Assembly: GCA_016125455.1 (NCBI GenBank)
Contig: WGLS01000004.1
Coordinates: 124,001 to 188,000 of the forward strand
Reading direction: 5' to 3'
Source: Alphaproteobacteria bacterium
GTDB lineage: Bacteria; Pseudomonadota; Alphaproteobacteria; Caulobacterales; Parvularculaceae
DNA: 64,000 nt
Part shown: piece after piece, positions 44,287 through 55,362 of the stretch
Layout: every line of letters starts with the position of its first letter
How positions within the stretch are numbered: position 1 is the first letter of the stretch
The notes under the pieces: generated by a model
What the model was told of the DNA's origin: nothing
Database searches by the model: none
The model's input: only the letters and a program-made list of their open reading frames with translations
Program-made: the position numbers and the translations under genes

Positions 44287-45473
44287 GGGATTCGGCTCCT
44301 GGTTTCGAAAGGCAGTTTGAGCGTTACGCATAGCCCGTTCGGTGTGCGACGCGAGAGGGAAAACGATTGAGTTGGTCCGTATAGATGCGCCAGCCTTTCG
44401 CGCATATTGGCAAGCCCAACGCCGTTAGAGGCGGTTGCGAGAAGCAGCTCCGGGTCATTGGGCGCGTTTGGACCATTGTCGCAAACCTGGAGCACGAGCG
44501 TGTCGCCTTGCCGCTTGGCGACAATCTTGATTTCGCCGCCTGACTCCATCGACCCGATTGCATACTTGATCGCATTCTCGATCGCTGGCTGAAGAATGAG
44601 AGACGGGACCGAGGCGCCCAGTGCCTCTTCGTCCATCTCTTTCACGATCCGGAGGCGCTCGCCGAAACGTGTCGCTTCTATGTCAAGGTACAGCTCCAGC
44701 GCGCGCAGTTCTTCCGCGAGCGTTGTAGTCTGGAGTGGATCGCTATCAAGTGAATATCGCAGGAATGCCGACAGCTTCGTCAGCATCTCGTTTGCGTGCT
44801 CGCCATCCTTGGTCAAGACCAGCGTCGAGATGGCGTTCAGGGTGTTGAAAAGAAAATGCGGGTTCAACTGGTAACGCAACATCTTGAGTTGCGCCTGTTC
44901 AGCAAGGCGCGCCGACCGGATGGCGCGCTCGCTCTCGTCCCGCAAGGTCAAATAGTAGTTGAAGCCAAAGTAAAAGCCGCCCCACGAGCCGAGAAGGAAC
45001 AGGTTCGGCATCAGGTCGGGCACAAGAAGCATCAAGAAGTTGTCTGTGCCGAGTTGTTCAATCCTGTTCTGGATCCACGCATCCCCGAAGATCTGCATGA
45101 AGATGAGCGCTTTGACGCCTGCCATCGCGACGCAAAGCGCGAGAGTGCCGCTGAACGCGACTGTCAACAAAGAACCGGGCTGTTGTCGCCTCGCAAATCG
45201 AAGCACAGGTCGAAGGACGATCGTCGTAGTCAGAAAGCCGATGAGCGATGAAGACAATGAAAAGGCGATTGCTTCGGCCGACATGAGCGTCCCTGAAACC
45301 AGGGACGACACCAGCACAACGTGGAAGACAAAGTACCCGCACCAGCCGCCGCATTGCAGGAGCCAGAAAAGCCGCTCCTTGCGCCCGAAGAACCAGTTCA
45401 ACGCGCGGCGCGATTTGCCGTCGGCTTCAAGGAACGGGCCCTTGCCGTCGGGGGCGAATTCAACAGCCGTCAT
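44283..45473 (-). CDS. LytS/YehU-type sensor histidine kinase
   Basis: A membrane sensor of about 396 residues. Four or so hydrophobic spans in residues 45-190 form the sensor, with no separate periplasmic domain. The His_kinase domain has the phosphorylated His in QLNPHFLFNTLNAIS. The ATPase domain has the N box IENAIKYAIG and a G box GVGLANMRERL. It partners the LytTR regulator encoded next to it with a 4-base overlap. The signal is unknown. ATG 45473 is chosen; the frame stays open to 45572. Confidence 0.9.
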   Translation of the reverse strand: MTAVEFAPDGKGPFLEADGKSRRALNWFFGRKERLFWLLQCGGWCGYFVFHVVLVSSLVSGTLMSAEAIAFSLSSSLIGFLTTTIVLRPVLRFARRQQPGSLLTVAFSGTLALCVAMAGVKALIFMQIFGDAWIQNRIEQLGTDNFLMLLVPDLMPNLFLLGSWGGFYFGFNYYLTLRDESERAIRSARLAEQAQLKMLRYQLNPHFLFNTLNAISTLVLTKDGEHANEMLTKLSAFLRYSLDSDPLQTTTLAEELRALELYLDIEATRFGERLRIVKEMDEEALGASVPSLILQPAIENAIKYAIGSMESGGEIKIVAKRQGDTLVLQVCDNGPNAPNDPELLLATASNGVGLANMRERLAHLYGPTQSFSLSRRTPNGLCVTLKLPFETRSRIP

Positions 45474-45673
45474 GGTCTGATGCCCGAGGAAGCGTGGTTC
45501 CTCTTCAGAATCACTCTCAAAAAGCCTTCTCCTAAACGCCCAATCAAAGCGCTTTTCGACCCTTCGGCACAAGCGACGTTCGGCAGATGGACTGATTCAT
45601 GCGACAGCGTGCGGGCTGAAGCCCGCCGAACTAAGCGCTTCTGTTGTCCGGGCTTCGTGCGCTAGCCGCGAAC

Positions 45674-48600
45674 TTACGATGGCAGCGACAGCAATCGAAC
45701 GTCGCCGCCGGCGGCGGTCGTATTGATTGTCAGGGTCCGTTCGACCCCATACCGCCAGACCGGATCGTGCGCGGAAAGCAAAGGCGTGATCGGTCCATCG
45801 CGATCAGCCAGACATACGCCGAGATGTGAGACATCCGCCATCGCGCCGTCGAATGCGATGCCGGCAATCCTGGGATTGCTGATCAGGTCGGCTGGCGCGC
45901 CGCCCGCGAGCGGCAGCCCAAGGATGATCTCCGCCTGAAGCCCTACTGCTTTCAGGGCCCGCCCAATTGGCTCCGCCAGTCGTTCCGGAGCGACGACAGC
46001 GTTGCCGGCGCCGAGGGCCTTTGCAACCTGGTCAACTTCCAGGCCTGGGGCGCCGCCAATGCACAGGATGATGCCTTTTGGTCTCAACGATAGCGTGTTC
46101 GCCTCGCCGGTTGGTCCCGGCAGCGTCGTAGGCGCCGAAACGCCTTTTATGAATGCCGCCGCGGCGCTTAGCGCTTGTGCGGCGAGGTCTTCGCTGTCCC
46201 TTGATGCGGCATGGGCGGCGCGCTGAAAAATGTCATGCCGGTCAACCAGCAACCGCCACTCTTCAAACCCCGCCTCCAGCAGTTCCATGCGTTGGGCGAG
46301 CATGGCGATCGACCCCTCGGCCGCCATTGCCGGCGACGTTTCGGCCGCGGGTTCGACATTGCGTTTGCGGAGCGCATGAAGGTAGTGCGGCCCCCCAGCC
46401 TTCGGGCCGGTTCCCGAAAGTCCTTCGCCGCCGAAAGGCTGAACGCCGACGACGGCGCCAATCTGGTTACGGTTCACGTAGAGGTTGCCAACCCTCGCCC
46501 TCGCAGCGACTTGATGCATGGCGTCGTCAATACGTGAGTGAAGCCCCATGGTGAGGCCATATCCTAAAGAATTGATCCGCTCGACGACTGATGTCAGGGC
46601 GGAAGACTCGAAGCGGACGACGTGAAGCACCGGCGCGAAAACTTCGCGATCAACGATGTCGATGCGGTCGACTTCGAACGCAATTGGTCGAATGAAGTGG
46701 CCGGTCAACCCATCCGGCGCAGCCGCCTCGGCAATGACCCGCGCATGGCGCTTCATCTCTTCAATGTACGCACTGACCGCCGACTGAGCTTCAGCATCGA
46801 TCAAAGGGCCGACGTCGACGGACAGGAGCTCCGGGGCGCCGATGTTCAACTCGGCCACTGCGCCGGCAAGCATCTCGGCGAAGCGGTCGGCAATATCCTT
46901 CTGGACAAGGACTACCCGGCAAGCGGAGCAGCGTTGGCCAGCGCTCTGGAAGGCGGAAGCAATGACGTCCTTGACCGCCTGTTCAAGCAGAGCGGTGGAG
47001 TCGATGATCATGGTATTGATGCCGCCGGTTTCGGCGATCAACACAGCTTCGGACGATCGTGCCCTCAGCGTCTTGTTGATGGCTTGAGCCACTGAGGTCG
47101 AGCCAGTGAAAACAACGCCGCCGACGCGTCGGTCCGCGACCAGACGCGCGCCCACGCTCGGACCATCGCCCGGGAGAAGTTGCAGCGCTGCGGTCGGAAT
47201 TCCGGCCTCATGCAGCAGCTCGGCCGCACGGATTGCGATCAGCGGCGTTTGTTCGGCCGGCTTGGCGAGGACGACGTTCCCCGTGGCGAGCGCCGCTGCG
47301 ACCTGGCCAAGAAAAATTGCCAGAGGAAAATTCCAGGGACTAATGCATGCGACGACGCCGACCGGCTCGCCAGGCAAGTCGTCCGCACGGGCGGCGTAGT
47401 ACCTGAGAAAGTCAACGGCTTCGCGGACCTCGGCGATCGCGTCGGGTATCGTCTTGCCGGCCTCATTGACCGCCAAACCGATAAACTCGTCATAGCGCGT
47501 CTCGAGCAAGGCGGCGGCGCGGCGCAGCGCCGCCGATCGATCGCTGGACGGACGCCTTGCCCAACTTGCAGCTGCGCCGGCCGCCGCTTTGGCGGCGCGG
47601 TCGACCAGTAGCGCGTCAGCCTCCCTCACGTCGGCGAGTTTGTGATTCAACCTGGCCGGGTTTCTGATTTCACGCGATTTCAGGACAGTCGGATCGATGT
47701 CGAATGCTACCAGCGGTCCGGAGGCGCCGGCATGGTCGGCCGACCAAATTACGGCCTCTTCGAGGCGGCTGGCCGTCGCTGGATCTGTTTCATCAAGTCC
47801 GATTGCCGACAAACGTTCGCCGCGAAACAGGTCGCGAGGCGAAGGAATTTCCGGGTTCGCCGCTTCGGACAATCGCTCGGCCGCCGCAATTGGATCAGAT
47901 ACAATTGCGTCGACTGACAGATCCGGATCAAATAATTGGTTTACAAACGAAGAATTAGCCCCATTTTCAAGCAAGCGTCTCACAAGATACGGCAGAAGTT
48001 CCTTGTGCCCGCCGACCGGCGCGTAAATGCGCGATCGCTCGCCAGCTGCGAGCAACCGGTCGTGCAGGGCCTCGCCCATGCCGTAAAGGCGTTGAAACTC
48101 GAACTCGGCGCCGTCGCCTGCCAGTTCGTCGACAAGTTCAGCCGAAAGCGCATTGTGCGTTGCAATTTGCGGATAGATCACGTCGGCATTCTGGAAAAGC
48201 AATCTCGCGCAGGCGAGGTAGCTCACGTCGGTAATGACCTTTCGCGTATAGGTTGGATAGCTTTCGAGACCCATCACCTGCGCTCGCTTGATTTCTGCGT
48301 CCCAATAGGCGCCCTTCACGAGGCGCACCATGATCCGGCGATCTGCGCCGCGCGCGAGCGAGGCCAGCCACCTGATCACGTGAGGCGCGCGTCGCTGATA
48401 CGCCTGCACAACGACGCCGAAGCCGTCCCAGTCAGCCAGTTCCGGATCATTCACTAGGGCGGCGATAATATCCAGCGACAGGTCGAGCCGGTCCGCTTCT
48501 TCCGCATCGATATTGAAGCCGAGCCGTCCGCTTCGCGCTTTCAGGGCGAGCGCCTTCACGCGCGGCACGAGTTCGGTCATCACGCGATGCTTTTGAACGA

Positions 48601-49411
48601 ACTGGTATCTCGGATGAATCGCGCTGAGCTTAACTGAAATGCCGGGATTCTCCCGGACGTCATCTGATGACGCCTCACTGGACAACGCCTTAATTGCGCG
48701 AACGTAGTCGGCATAAAACTTGTCGGCGTCGGCGGCGGTCAGCGCCGCCTCACCGAGCATGTCATAGGAAAAGAGATAGCCGCGTTGCCGGTAGGGCCGG
48801 GACTTGCGGAGCGCTTCATCGATTGTTTGTCCCAGGACGAAATGCTCGCCCATGATTCGCATCGCTTGGCCGACGGCGGCGCGGATCGTAGGATCGCCGA
48901 GCCGGTCCAGCATGGATTTTGTAGCGCCGACAACGCGGCGTAGCGGGTCCTTTCCATCAACGTCGTCCAGCCATGCCGCAGTTAGCATGAGGGCGCGCGT
49001 CGATACGTTGACGAGGGGGAAGGGGCTCTTTCCGACGTGCGCGCGCCAGTTCCCGATCTCGACCTTGTCCTTTATCAGAGCATCGGCTGTCGCCGCGTCT
49101 GGCGTCCGCATCAGCGCTTCTGCGAGGCGCATCAACGTGACGCCTTCGCTGGTCGACAGGCCATACTCAAGAAGGAATTTGTCAATCAGGCTTGATCTCG
49201 CCGCGCCGGCGCGGGCATTGCGCACAAACTCCGCCGCGTCGGATTGCGCACGGGCTCGCACGTCACTGGGCAGGTCCGCGATCCGGATGAGTTCCGGCAG
49301 TAGCTCCTGTTCTGGTTCTAGCGTCGCCGCCCGCAAGGCGGCCCTGATTTCCTCTAATGAGCCCTGCGGGCCGGTCGACTGAGGCAGCGTCGTGTCCGCC
49401 GTGGAAGACAT
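45674..49411 (-). CDS. putA: Bifunctional proline dehydrogenase / L-glutamate-gamma-semialdehyde dehydrogenase PutA
   Basis: A 1245-residue bifunctional flavoenzyme that converts proline to glutamate with channelled intermediate. The PRODH barrel shows [29 protein letters not shown] and [11 protein letters not shown]. The ALDH domain shows [25 protein letters not shown], the catalytic Cys in GQRCSACRV and [19 protein letters not shown]-terminal ALDH-like domain follows (residues about 1030-1245). No N-terminal ribbon-helix-helix domain is seen, so unlike E. coli PutA it should not autoregulate its promoter. It stands alone on this strand. Confidence 0.95.
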   Translation of the reverse strand: MSSTADTTLPQSTGPQGSLEEIRAALRAATLEPEQELLPELIRIADLPSDVRARAQSDAAEFVRNARAGAARSSLIDKFLLEYGLSTSEGVTLMRLAEALMRTPDAATADALIKDKVEIGNWRAHVGKSPFPLVNVSTRALMLTAAWLDDVDGKDPLRRVVGATKSMLDRLGDPTIRAAVGQAMRIMGEHFVLGQTIDEALRKSRPYRQRGYLFSYDMLGEAALTAADADKFYADYVRAIKALSSEASSDDVRENPGISVKLSAIHPRYQFVQKHRVMTELVPRVKALALKARSGRLGFNIDAEEADRLDLSLDIIAALVNDPELADWDGFGVVVQAYQRRAPHVIRWLASLARGADRRIMVRLVKGAYWDAEIKRAQVMGLESYPTYTRKVITDVSYLACARLLFQNADVIYPQIATHNALSAELVDELAGDGAEFEFQRLYGMGEALHDRLLAAGERSRIYAPVGGHKELLPYLVRRLLENGANSSFVNQLFDPDLSVDAIVSDPIAAAERLSEAANPEIPSPRDLFRGERLSAIGLDETDPATASRLEEAVIWSADHAGASGPLVAFDIDPTVLKSREIRNPARLNHKLADVREADALLVDRAAKAAAGAAASWARRPSSDRSAALRRAAALLETRYDEFIGLAVNEAGKTIPDAIAEVREAVDFLRYYAARADDLPGEPVGVVACISPWNFPLAIFLGQVAAALATGNVVLAKPAEQTPLIAIRAAELLHEAGIPTAALQLLPGDGPSVGARLVADRRVGGVVFTGSTSVAQAINKTLRARSSEAVLIAETGGINTMIIDSTALLEQAVKDVIASAFQSAGQRCSACRVVLVQKDIADRFAEMLAGAVAELNIGAPELLSVDVGPLIDAEAQSAVSAYIEEMKRHARVIAEAAAPDGLTGHFIRPIAFEVDRIDIVDREVFAPVLHVVRFESSALTSVVERINSLGYGLTMGLHSRIDDAMHQVAARARVGNLYVNRNQIGAVVGVQPFGGEGLSGTGPKAGGPHYLHALRKRNVEPAAETSPAMAAEGSIAMLAQRMELLEAGFEEWRLLVDRHDIFQRAAHAASRDSEDLAAQALSAAAAFIKGVSAPTTLPGPTGEANTLSLRPKGIILCIGGAPGLEVDQVAKALGAGNAVVAPERLAEPIGRALKAVGLQAEIILGLPLAGGAPADLISNPRIAGIAFDGAMADVSHLGVCLADRDGPITPLLSAHDPVWRYGVERTLTINTTAAGGDVRLLSLPS

Positions 49412-49891
49412 AGATGGTTAGGCCCTTCGAATAATCGCCGTTTTCCCAACGGAATGTGTCTTGCTCGCGAGACGACTTCAACGCGTGGTGATCGTCGCAT
49501 TACTCTTCGCGGCCTGGTTTCGCCAGCGATGAATGGTCAGGCGCGCCAACGCGCCTGCCATCGCCAGCTTTCTGACCCGCACTCCCCTGTGCGGGACGAA
49601 TTGTCCTTCTTGCTGAAAGAAGAGGCGAATTGCGGCCGGAAAAGGCGAACCCGTTACTCCCCACGTCGCCTCGCGAAGATTAATTCCACCAAAATCCCTC
49701 GCAATCCGCGACCGTACGGGCTAAATCACCCGCCGAAGAGCGTGGTGTGCTGTCTTGCGTTTAGGACATTTGACCAAATGACAGATCTGTCCAAGGCGGA
49801 CAGGAAGCCATGTCGCGAAAACGCGAGCCTGTCATTCGCGACGGCTCTCAAGTGTGGCGTGAGGCCAGAGGCCAACGAAGGAAACCCCAGA
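49412..49891. other. Divergent intergenic region putA / thiolase
   Basis: About 480 bases between the divergent putA and thiolase genes. An open frame continuous with the thiolase runs back to 49454, but the extra residues are not thiolase-like. The region should hold promoters for both genes. A perfect inverted repeat at 49767-49780 is listed separately. Confidence 0.45.
49767..49780. promoter_or_regulatory. Inverted repeat upstream of the beta-oxidation genes
   Basis: CATTTG-N2-CAAATG, perfect 6-base arms, about 112 bases upstream of the thiolase ATG. It could be an operator for a fatty-acid-responsive regulator, but arms this short occur by chance at this length of DNA. Confidence 0.25.
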
Positions 49892-51112
49892 ATGACCGAA
49901 GCATTTATCTATGACGCCGTGAGGACGCCCCGCGGCAAGGGCAAATCAGACGGATCGCTCCACGAGATAACGCCGGTCGCCATGGCGACGCAGGTTTTTC
50001 AGGCGATCAGGGACCGCAACGGCCTTGAGGGCGATCGCGCTGAGGCGATTGAAGATGTCGCTATGGGGGTGGTTTCCCCAGTCGGCGAACAAGGCGCAGT
50101 CATCACTCGTACTGCACTGTTAAACGCAGGCTTTCCCGAAACTACCTCGGGGATACAGGTGAATCGGTTTTGTGCGTCCGGTCTCGAAGCAATCAATATC
50201 GCCGCTGCGAAAGTGAAATCTGGCGAGGCGGATCTGACGATCGGCGGTGGGGTGGAGTGCATGAGCCGGGTGCCAATGGGCTCTGACGGCGGCGCATGGC
50301 CGGTCGATCCTTCCGTCGCGTTCAAGTCTTATTTTGTGCCCCAGGGCGTTTCGGCGGATTTGATCGCAACCAAGTACGGCTTTTCCCGGGATGATGTGGA
50401 CGCCTATGCGGTCGAAAGTCAAAAGCGCGCTGCAACGTCCTGGAAAGAAGGTCGTTTCAATAAATCAATCGTTGCGGTGAAAGACGTCATCGGCGAACCG
50501 GTGCTTGACCGTGACGAAACCGTGCGACCTGACACCGACATGCAGAGTCTCGGCGCGCTGCCGCCTTCGTTCGCCGCAATCGGCGAGTTTCCCGGATTTG
50601 ATGCGGTCGCGATCCAGAAGTATCCGGAAATCGAAAAGATCAATCATGTCCACCACGCAGGCAATTCGTCCGGGATCGTGGACGGCGCTGCCGGCGTCCT
50701 TATCGGCTCAAAGGAAGCTGGTGAACGACTTGGCCTGAAGCCACGCGCACGGATCATTTCCGCCGCGTCGATTGGATCCGAGCCGACGATCATGCTGACC
50801 GGCCCGGAATTCGCTGCGCGGAAAGCGCTGAAGAAAGCCGGAATGGACAGAAAAGACATCGACATCTGGGAACTGAACGAAGCTTTCGCATCCGTTGTGC
50901 TGCGGTTCATGCAGGCGCTCGACATTGATCATTCCGAGATCAATGTGAACGGCGGCGCGATCGCGATGGGTCATCCGCTCGGGGCGACTGGCGCTATGAT
51001 CTTTGGGACGATGGTCGACGAGCTTGAGCGATCAAACAAGCAGACCGCTCTGATCACGCTTTGCATCGGCGCAGGCATGGGAACGGCAACAATCATCGAA
51101 CGAGTGAACTAG
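49892..51112 (+). CDS. fadA: Acetyl-CoA C-acyltransferase (thiolase)
   Basis: A 406-residue thiolase that cleaves 3-ketoacyl-CoA in beta-oxidation. The nucleophilic Cys94 lies in [14 protein letters not shown], the active-site His in [18 protein letters not shown], and the second Cys in [15 protein letters not shown] 49892 follows GAAGGAAA by about 7 bases. It lies 112 bases before the multifunctional FadB-like gene; together they give the last three steps of beta-oxidation. FadA and FadI cannot be separated by eye. Confidence 0.93.
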   Translation: MTEAFIYDAVRTPRGKGKSDGSLHEITPVAMATQVFQAIRDRNGLEGDRAEAIEDVAMGVVSPVGEQGAVITRTALLNAGFPETTSGIQVNRFCASGLEAINIAAAKVKSGEADLTIGGGVECMSRVPMGSDGGAWPVDPSVAFKSYFVPQGVSADLIATKYGFSRDDVDAYAVESQKRAATSWKEGRFNKSIVAVKDVIGEPVLDRDETVRPDTDMQSLGALPPSFAAIGEFPGFDAVAIQKYPEIEKINHVHHAGNSSGIVDGAAGVLIGSKEAGERLGLKPRARIISAASIGSEPTIMLTGPEFAARKALKKAGMDRKDIDIWELNEAFASVVLRFMQALDIDHSEINVNGGAIAMGHPLGATGAMIFGTMVDELERSNKQTALITLCIGAGMGTATIIERVN

Positions 51113-51224
51113 GCGCGCACATCGCGGCGGCATTGGCGCATCCATCTTTAGACGGTTAATCAGTCAGTCAATTGATGAGCAGCCTTTGTCGGGCAATGTC
51201 CGTATTGAGATGGGAAACGAATAA

Positions 51225-53414
51225 ATGGCTTACGAAACATTCTCACTTGACGTCGACGCTGACGGCATCGCCCTTGTGACGATCGACCTCCCGGGGCAGT
51301 CAATGAATGTCTGGAACGAAACGCTAATGCGCGAGTTCGCCGCGTTTGTTGACGATTTCTGTTCGAATGACGCCATCAAAGGGGCGGTCATCACGTCAGG
51401 CAAGACCTCTGGATTTCTCGCTGGCGCTGATCTTCGAATGCTTGGCGGTCAGAAGGCGTCATCAATGAGGGAAGCTTTCGAGAACTCCTTTGCCTTGAAC
51501 GCGACGCTGCGAAAATTCGAAACCTCAGGCCACCCCGCAAAAAAGCTGGAAAGGGGCGAAGCGACGGCGAAGCCGATCGCAGCGGCGATCAACGGGCTAG
51601 CGCTCGGCGGCGGCCTCGAGCTCTGCCTTGCATGCCATTACCGTGTGTGCTCGGACAATCCGAAAATTCAGCTAGGCTTGCCGGAGGTGCAGGTTGGATT
51701 GCTGCCAGGCGGGGGCGGTACGCAACGCCTTCCGCGACTCGCCGGCCTACAGAACGCGGCGATGATCGCAACCCAAGGAAAGCCTGTCGATCCCCAAAGC
51801 GCCAAGGCGCAGGGCTTCGTTGACGAGTTGGCGCCGGCGGACGAGATCGTTTCGAAGGCCAAGGCCTGGGTTAAGGCGAATCCGAAATCCGCGCAGCCCT
51901 GGGACAGGAAGGGATTCAAGTTCCCTGGCGGCGCCGGCGCGATGGACCCGCGCGCCGTTCAGTTCTTCATTGGCGCCAACGCCATGGCTCAGAAACAGAC
52001 GCAGCACAATTATCCCGCGGTCGAATCGATCCTGTCATGCCTGTACGAGGGGTCGATCGTTCCGATCGACACGGCGTTGCGGATTGAATCGAAGTACTTC
52101 ACCAAGCTGATCGCCAGCCCTCAGGCGAAGAATATGATTCGTACACTGTTCATCAACAAGCAGGCCGCCGAAAAAGGCGAGCAACGCCCGAAAGACGTTC
52201 CTGCCCAGTCATTGAAGAAAGTTGGCGTTCTCGGCGCCGGCATGATGGGCGCTGGCATCGCCTATGTATCGGCCAAGGGCGGCATGAATGTCGTGCTGCT
52301 TGACCGCGAAATGGCGTATGCCGAGAAAGGCAAGGCCTATTCGCAGGGTATCGTGGAAAAGGGCGTTGCGAAGGGAAAGGTAAGCAAGGACAAGGGCGAA
52401 GAGCTTCTGTCGCGAATTACGCCGACAACCGATTATGATGACCTGAAAGACGTCGATATGATTATCGAAGCAGTCTTCGAAGATCCGCAGATCAAGGCGG
52501 AGGTCATCAGAAAAACCGAAGCGGTCATTGGGAATGACGTAATATTCGCATCAAATACATCGACTCTCCCGATAACAGGACTTGCGAAAAATTCCGAGCG
52601 GCCAGACCAATTTATCGGAATTCATTTCTTTTCGCCTGTCGACAAGATGCCTCTGGTCGAAATCATTCCCGGCGAGAAGTCGGGCGACCGCGCGCTGGCG
52701 ATCGCGTTGGACTATGTCAAATTGATCAAGAAAACGCCGATTGTCGTGAAGGACACGCGCGGTTTCTATACCAACCGCGTTGTTCCGCCGTACCTCAATG
52801 AAGCGATGCTGATGGTCAAGGAAGGCGTCAAGCCGGCGATCATCGAGAACGCGGCAAAGTCGCTCGGCATGCCCGTGGGGCCATTGGCGCTCGTCGACGA
52901 AACCTCGCTTGAACTTGGCAAGCGGGTCATGGAGTCAACAAAGAAAGAGCTCGGAGATGACTACAAGCCGACGGGCGTTGAAGATCTTCTTGCCGTGATG
53001 GTCGACAAGCTGGGGCGGCTCGGCCGCAAATCGGGCGGCGGTTTCTACGACTATCCGGAGGACGGAAAGAAACGCCTCTGGCCAGGCGTTGCGGAGTACT
53101 TCCCTGAGGCGCCGCAACAGCCAAGTCTCGCCGACGCGAAGGACCGTATACTCTACGCCCAGCTTATTCCGGCGGCGCATTGCTTTGCCGAGGGAATTGT
53201 TCCCGATCCTCAGTCAGCAGACCTTGGCGCAATTTTCGGCTGGGGGTTTGCGCCCTGGACCGGCGGTCCAATGAGCCATATCGACACTATTGGCATGGAC
53301 GCATTCGTTCGAAAGGCGGAGAGCCTCGCGCAGAAGTATGGCGAGCGTTTCAATCCGCCGGCGAAATTCCGTGAAATGGCGGAGAAAAAAGAGACGCTTT
53401 ACACGGCGGCCTGA
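51225..53414 (+). CDS. fadB: Multifunctional enoyl-CoA hydratase / 3-hydroxyacyl-CoA dehydrogenase
   Basis: A 729-residue enzyme. The N-terminal crotonase domain carries GFLAGADLRML and GLALGGGLELCLACHYR, followed by LGLPEVQVGLLPGGGGTQRL with the catalytic Glu residues. The NAD-binding 3-hydroxyacyl-CoA dehydrogenase domain begins near residue 330 (VGVLGAGMMGAGIAYVSA) and has SNTSTLPI and the catalytic His in GIHFFSPVDKMPLVEII. The C-terminal domain ends with GGPMSHIDTIG and a Lys-Tyr-Gly motif. It works with the upstream thiolase in fatty acid breakdown. FadJ is an equally valid name. Confidence 0.93.
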   Translation: MAYETFSLDVDADGIALVTIDLPGQSMNVWNETLMREFAAFVDDFCSNDAIKGAVITSGKTSGFLAGADLRMLGGQKASSMREAFENSFALNATLRKFETSGHPAKKLERGEATAKPIAAAINGLALGGGLELCLACHYRVCSDNPKIQLGLPEVQVGLLPGGGGTQRLPRLAGLQNAAMIATQGKPVDPQSAKAQGFVDELAPADEIVSKAKAWVKANPKSAQPWDRKGFKFPGGAGAMDPRAVQFFIGANAMAQKQTQHNYPAVESILSCLYEGSIVPIDTALRIESKYFTKLIASPQAKNMIRTLFINKQAAEKGEQRPKDVPAQSLKKVGVLGAGMMGAGIAYVSAKGGMNVVLLDREMAYAEKGKAYSQGIVEKGVAKGKVSKDKGEELLSRITPTTDYDDLKDVDMIIEAVFEDPQIKAEVIRKTEAVIGNDVIFASNTSTLPITGLAKNSERPDQFIGIHFFSPVDKMPLVEIIPGEKSGDRALAIALDYVKLIKKTPIVVKDTRGFYTNRVVPPYLNEAMLMVKEGVKPAIIENAAKSLGMPVGPLALVDETSLELGKRVMESTKKELGDDYKPTGVEDLLAVMVDKLGRLGRKSGGGFYDYPEDGKKRLWPGVAEYFPEAPQQPSLADAKDRILYAQLIPAAHCFAEGIVPDPQSADLGAIFGWGFAPWTGGPMSHIDTIGMDAFVRKAESLAQKYGERFNPPAKFREMAEKKETLYTAA

Positions 53415-53487
53415 CGGGGTCGCGCTAGGCCCGGTGCGCTCGGCGCTGGGCGCCATGCGAAGGTTCAACAAAGGCGGCATTCGATCC

Positions 53488-53919
53488 ATGTTGCGATCCC
53501 TTTGCGCTGTCCTGATCGCCGTCATATTGGGGCTGACGCTTGCGCGTTTCATCGAGGGTATGGGCTCGGCAGCGCTGGGACTCGATCCAGGGCCGGGTCC
53601 GATGACCGATGATCGAAGCGGCAAGACTCAATTGTCGTCAGGAATGGCTGGTGTCCTGTTGGCCAGCTGGTGGATCTCGGCCTTTGTCGCGTCCTGTACG
53701 TCACTGCTGATCGGAGGTCGCTGGGCGCCGCTTGCTTGGCTGGCCGCTACCTGCATCAGCTTCAATGCGATCATTTCTCTTCTGGCGGTCGCGGCGCCAT
53801 GGTGGATCTGGCCAGGCGGAGTCGCAAGCGCGGCGATTGGCGGCTACCTGGGGATCAGGGCATTCGGCGGGACATACGCAGTGCGGCGAGCGTCGCGTAA
53901 GACCGGGGTATTCGAATGA
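53488..53919 (+). CDS. Small integral membrane protein, function unknown
   Basis: A 143-residue protein with four hydrophobic spans (residues about 3-22, 50-78, 83-105 and 107-125) and no diagnostic motif; I do not recognise it. The ATG at 53455 is an alternative start 11 codons upstream; neither has a clear ribosome binding site. Its stop overlaps the Nudix gene start by 4 bases (ATGA), so the two are translated together. Confidence 0.65.
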   Translation: MLRSLCAVLIAVILGLTLARFIEGMGSAALGLDPGPGPMTDDRSGKTQLSSGMAGVLLASWWISAFVASCTSLLIGGRWAPLAWLAATCISFNAIISLLAVAAPWWIWPGGVASAAIGGYLGIRAFGGTYAVRRASRKTGVFE

Positions 53920-54725
53920 CCGATCCCTCTACTCAACCGTCCGTTCCCGCGGCGACGATACTTCTGCTGCGTGATGCAGGACCCATGGAGCGCCGTCACC
54001 TCGAAGTCGTCATGGTTGAGCGGCACCGCGACATCGGCTTTGCCGGCGGCGCGCTGGTGTTTCCTGGCGGGCGGATCGATCCGACAGATCGTTCGCCCGA
54101 ATGGCGAAGCATGGCTAGCGGGCTTGATAGTGACGCGTTGATTGCGGCCGGCCAGATCGCCGCAATTCGCGAGGCATTCGAAGAAGTAGGCGTTATTCTT
54201 GCGCGCCGGCGAGGCGCTGAGGAGTTTCTTGATGCTGAGGCGGCCACGGCGCTCGCTGACTGGCGCGCGAGGTCGGAACGCGATGACGCTGCCTTTCTCG
54301 AAATGGCCACTGTTGAAGGCCTTGTTCTCGCCTGCGACGCGCTTTCGCTTTTTGCCCATTGGGTGCCGCCCGCGGGTCTCCACAAGCGTTTTGACACGTT
54401 GTTCTTTATTGCTGCTGCGCCGGTCGGCCAAACGATCTGTCAAGACGGCTTCGAGGCGACTGAGGCGATCTGGATACGTCCTGCAAAAGCCATTGAGGAT
54501 GGCGCAGCAGGCCGGCGCAAGGTTATTTTTCCGACAGCCAGAAATCTCGAGCTGCTAGGATTAAGTGCGTATACTGACGAGGCATTGATCGATGCCCGCC
54601 GACGCAACATTCGTCGCGTCCAGCCAAGAGTTCTGGAGCGTGATGGCGTTTCCTACCTGACCATTCCTGATGATCTCGGCTACCCAGTGACGGAAGAGCC
54701 TCTCGAAACGGCGATGCGCGGCTGA
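53916..54725 (+). CDS. Nudix hydrolase (NUDT19/CoA-diphosphatase-like)
   Basis: A 269-residue Nudix-family hydrolase. The Nudix box is recognisable as PGGRID followed by AAIREAFEEVGV with the catalytic Glu pair, but the usual spacing is extended by an insertion of about 30 residues between the Gly and the REXXEE half, as in NUDT19-like proteins. HWVPPAGLHKRFDTLFF is also shared with that group. Likely substrates are CoA or acyl-CoA derivatives, which would fit the upstream beta-oxidation genes (inference). Coupled to the small membrane protein upstream. Confidence 0.85.
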   Translation: MTDPSTQPSVPAATILLLRDAGPMERRHLEVVMVERHRDIGFAGGALVFPGGRIDPTDRSPEWRSMASGLDSDALIAAGQIAAIREAFEEVGVILARRRGAEEFLDAEAATALADWRARSERDDAAFLEMATVEGLVLACDALSLFAHWVPPAGLHKRFDTLFFIAAAPVGQTICQDGFEATEAIWIRPAKAIEDGAAGRRKVIFPTARNLELLGLSAYTDEALIDARRRNIRRVQPRVLERDGVSYLTIPDDLGYPVTEEPLETAMRG

Positions 54726-54735
54726 TCCCGATTCG

Positions 54736-55362
54736 TCAGACGGATTTGAGGTTTTGGTCGTGGTCAATGTATCGCTTTGCAATTGCGAGAGCCGCCATGT
54801 CGTAGATCGCGTGCGTTGCAATTGGCGGCGCAAGGCTGCCGGTAAGCGCGAAAATTACGCCAAGATATACGCCAAGGACCCCAGCAATAATGGCGTAGAG
54901 AGTTGTCCGTGCGTGCAAGAGCCCGAAGATAATGTTGGGCGCGACAATCGAAACAACCATCGGCAAGTGCCGTTCGGCAAGCGACTGGAGCGCGCCGCGA
55001 AATAGCATCTCCTCGCTGATGCCTGCCGCCAATCCTATGGCGACAATTCGGAATGGCGTGAGTTCAAAGCCAAGTTCATTTAGAAAGTCGATCTGCGACG
55101 ACCTAAACCTCGCCAGCGGAGGATAGTTTGTCTGCATAAAGAGGAGCAACGCAAGAACGAGCGGCAGCGTCGCAACGGCCCCGACCGCAACGCCTAAAGC
55201 GAGTCCCGCAAAGTCGCCGGGCAGAAAGTCCGCAAGCGGCACAGCAAAATAATGCGAAACGCCGACCGCTGCCGCGAAGACGATAACGGCACCAGCAATC
55301 GAAAGCCAGAACAGTCTCGGCGTGTCGACGAGCGCCGTCGTGTTTCCAGGCGCATCGTTCAC
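54736..55362 (-). CDS. CPBP family intramembrane metalloprotease
   Basis: A 208-residue multi-pass membrane protein. The family motif [10 protein letters not shown] lies near residue 118, followed by FGLLHA and [10 protein letters not shown], which supply the further histidines of the active site. Members process lipid-modified or peptide substrates, or protect from self-bacteriocins. It begins with GTG 55362, which overlaps the stop of the HerA-like gene by 4 bases, so the two are co-translated. It faces the Nudix gene. Confidence 0.9.
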   Translation of the reverse strand: MNDAPGNTTALVDTPRLFWLSIAGAVIVFAAAVGVSHYFAVPLADFLPGDFAGLALGVAVGAVATLPLVLALLLFMQTNYPPLARFRSSQIDFLNELGFELTPFRIVAIGLAAGISEEMLFRGALQSLAERHLPMVVSIVAPNIIFGLLHARTTLYAIIAGVLGVYLGVIFALTGSLAPPIATHAIYDMAALAIAKRYIDHDQNLKSV

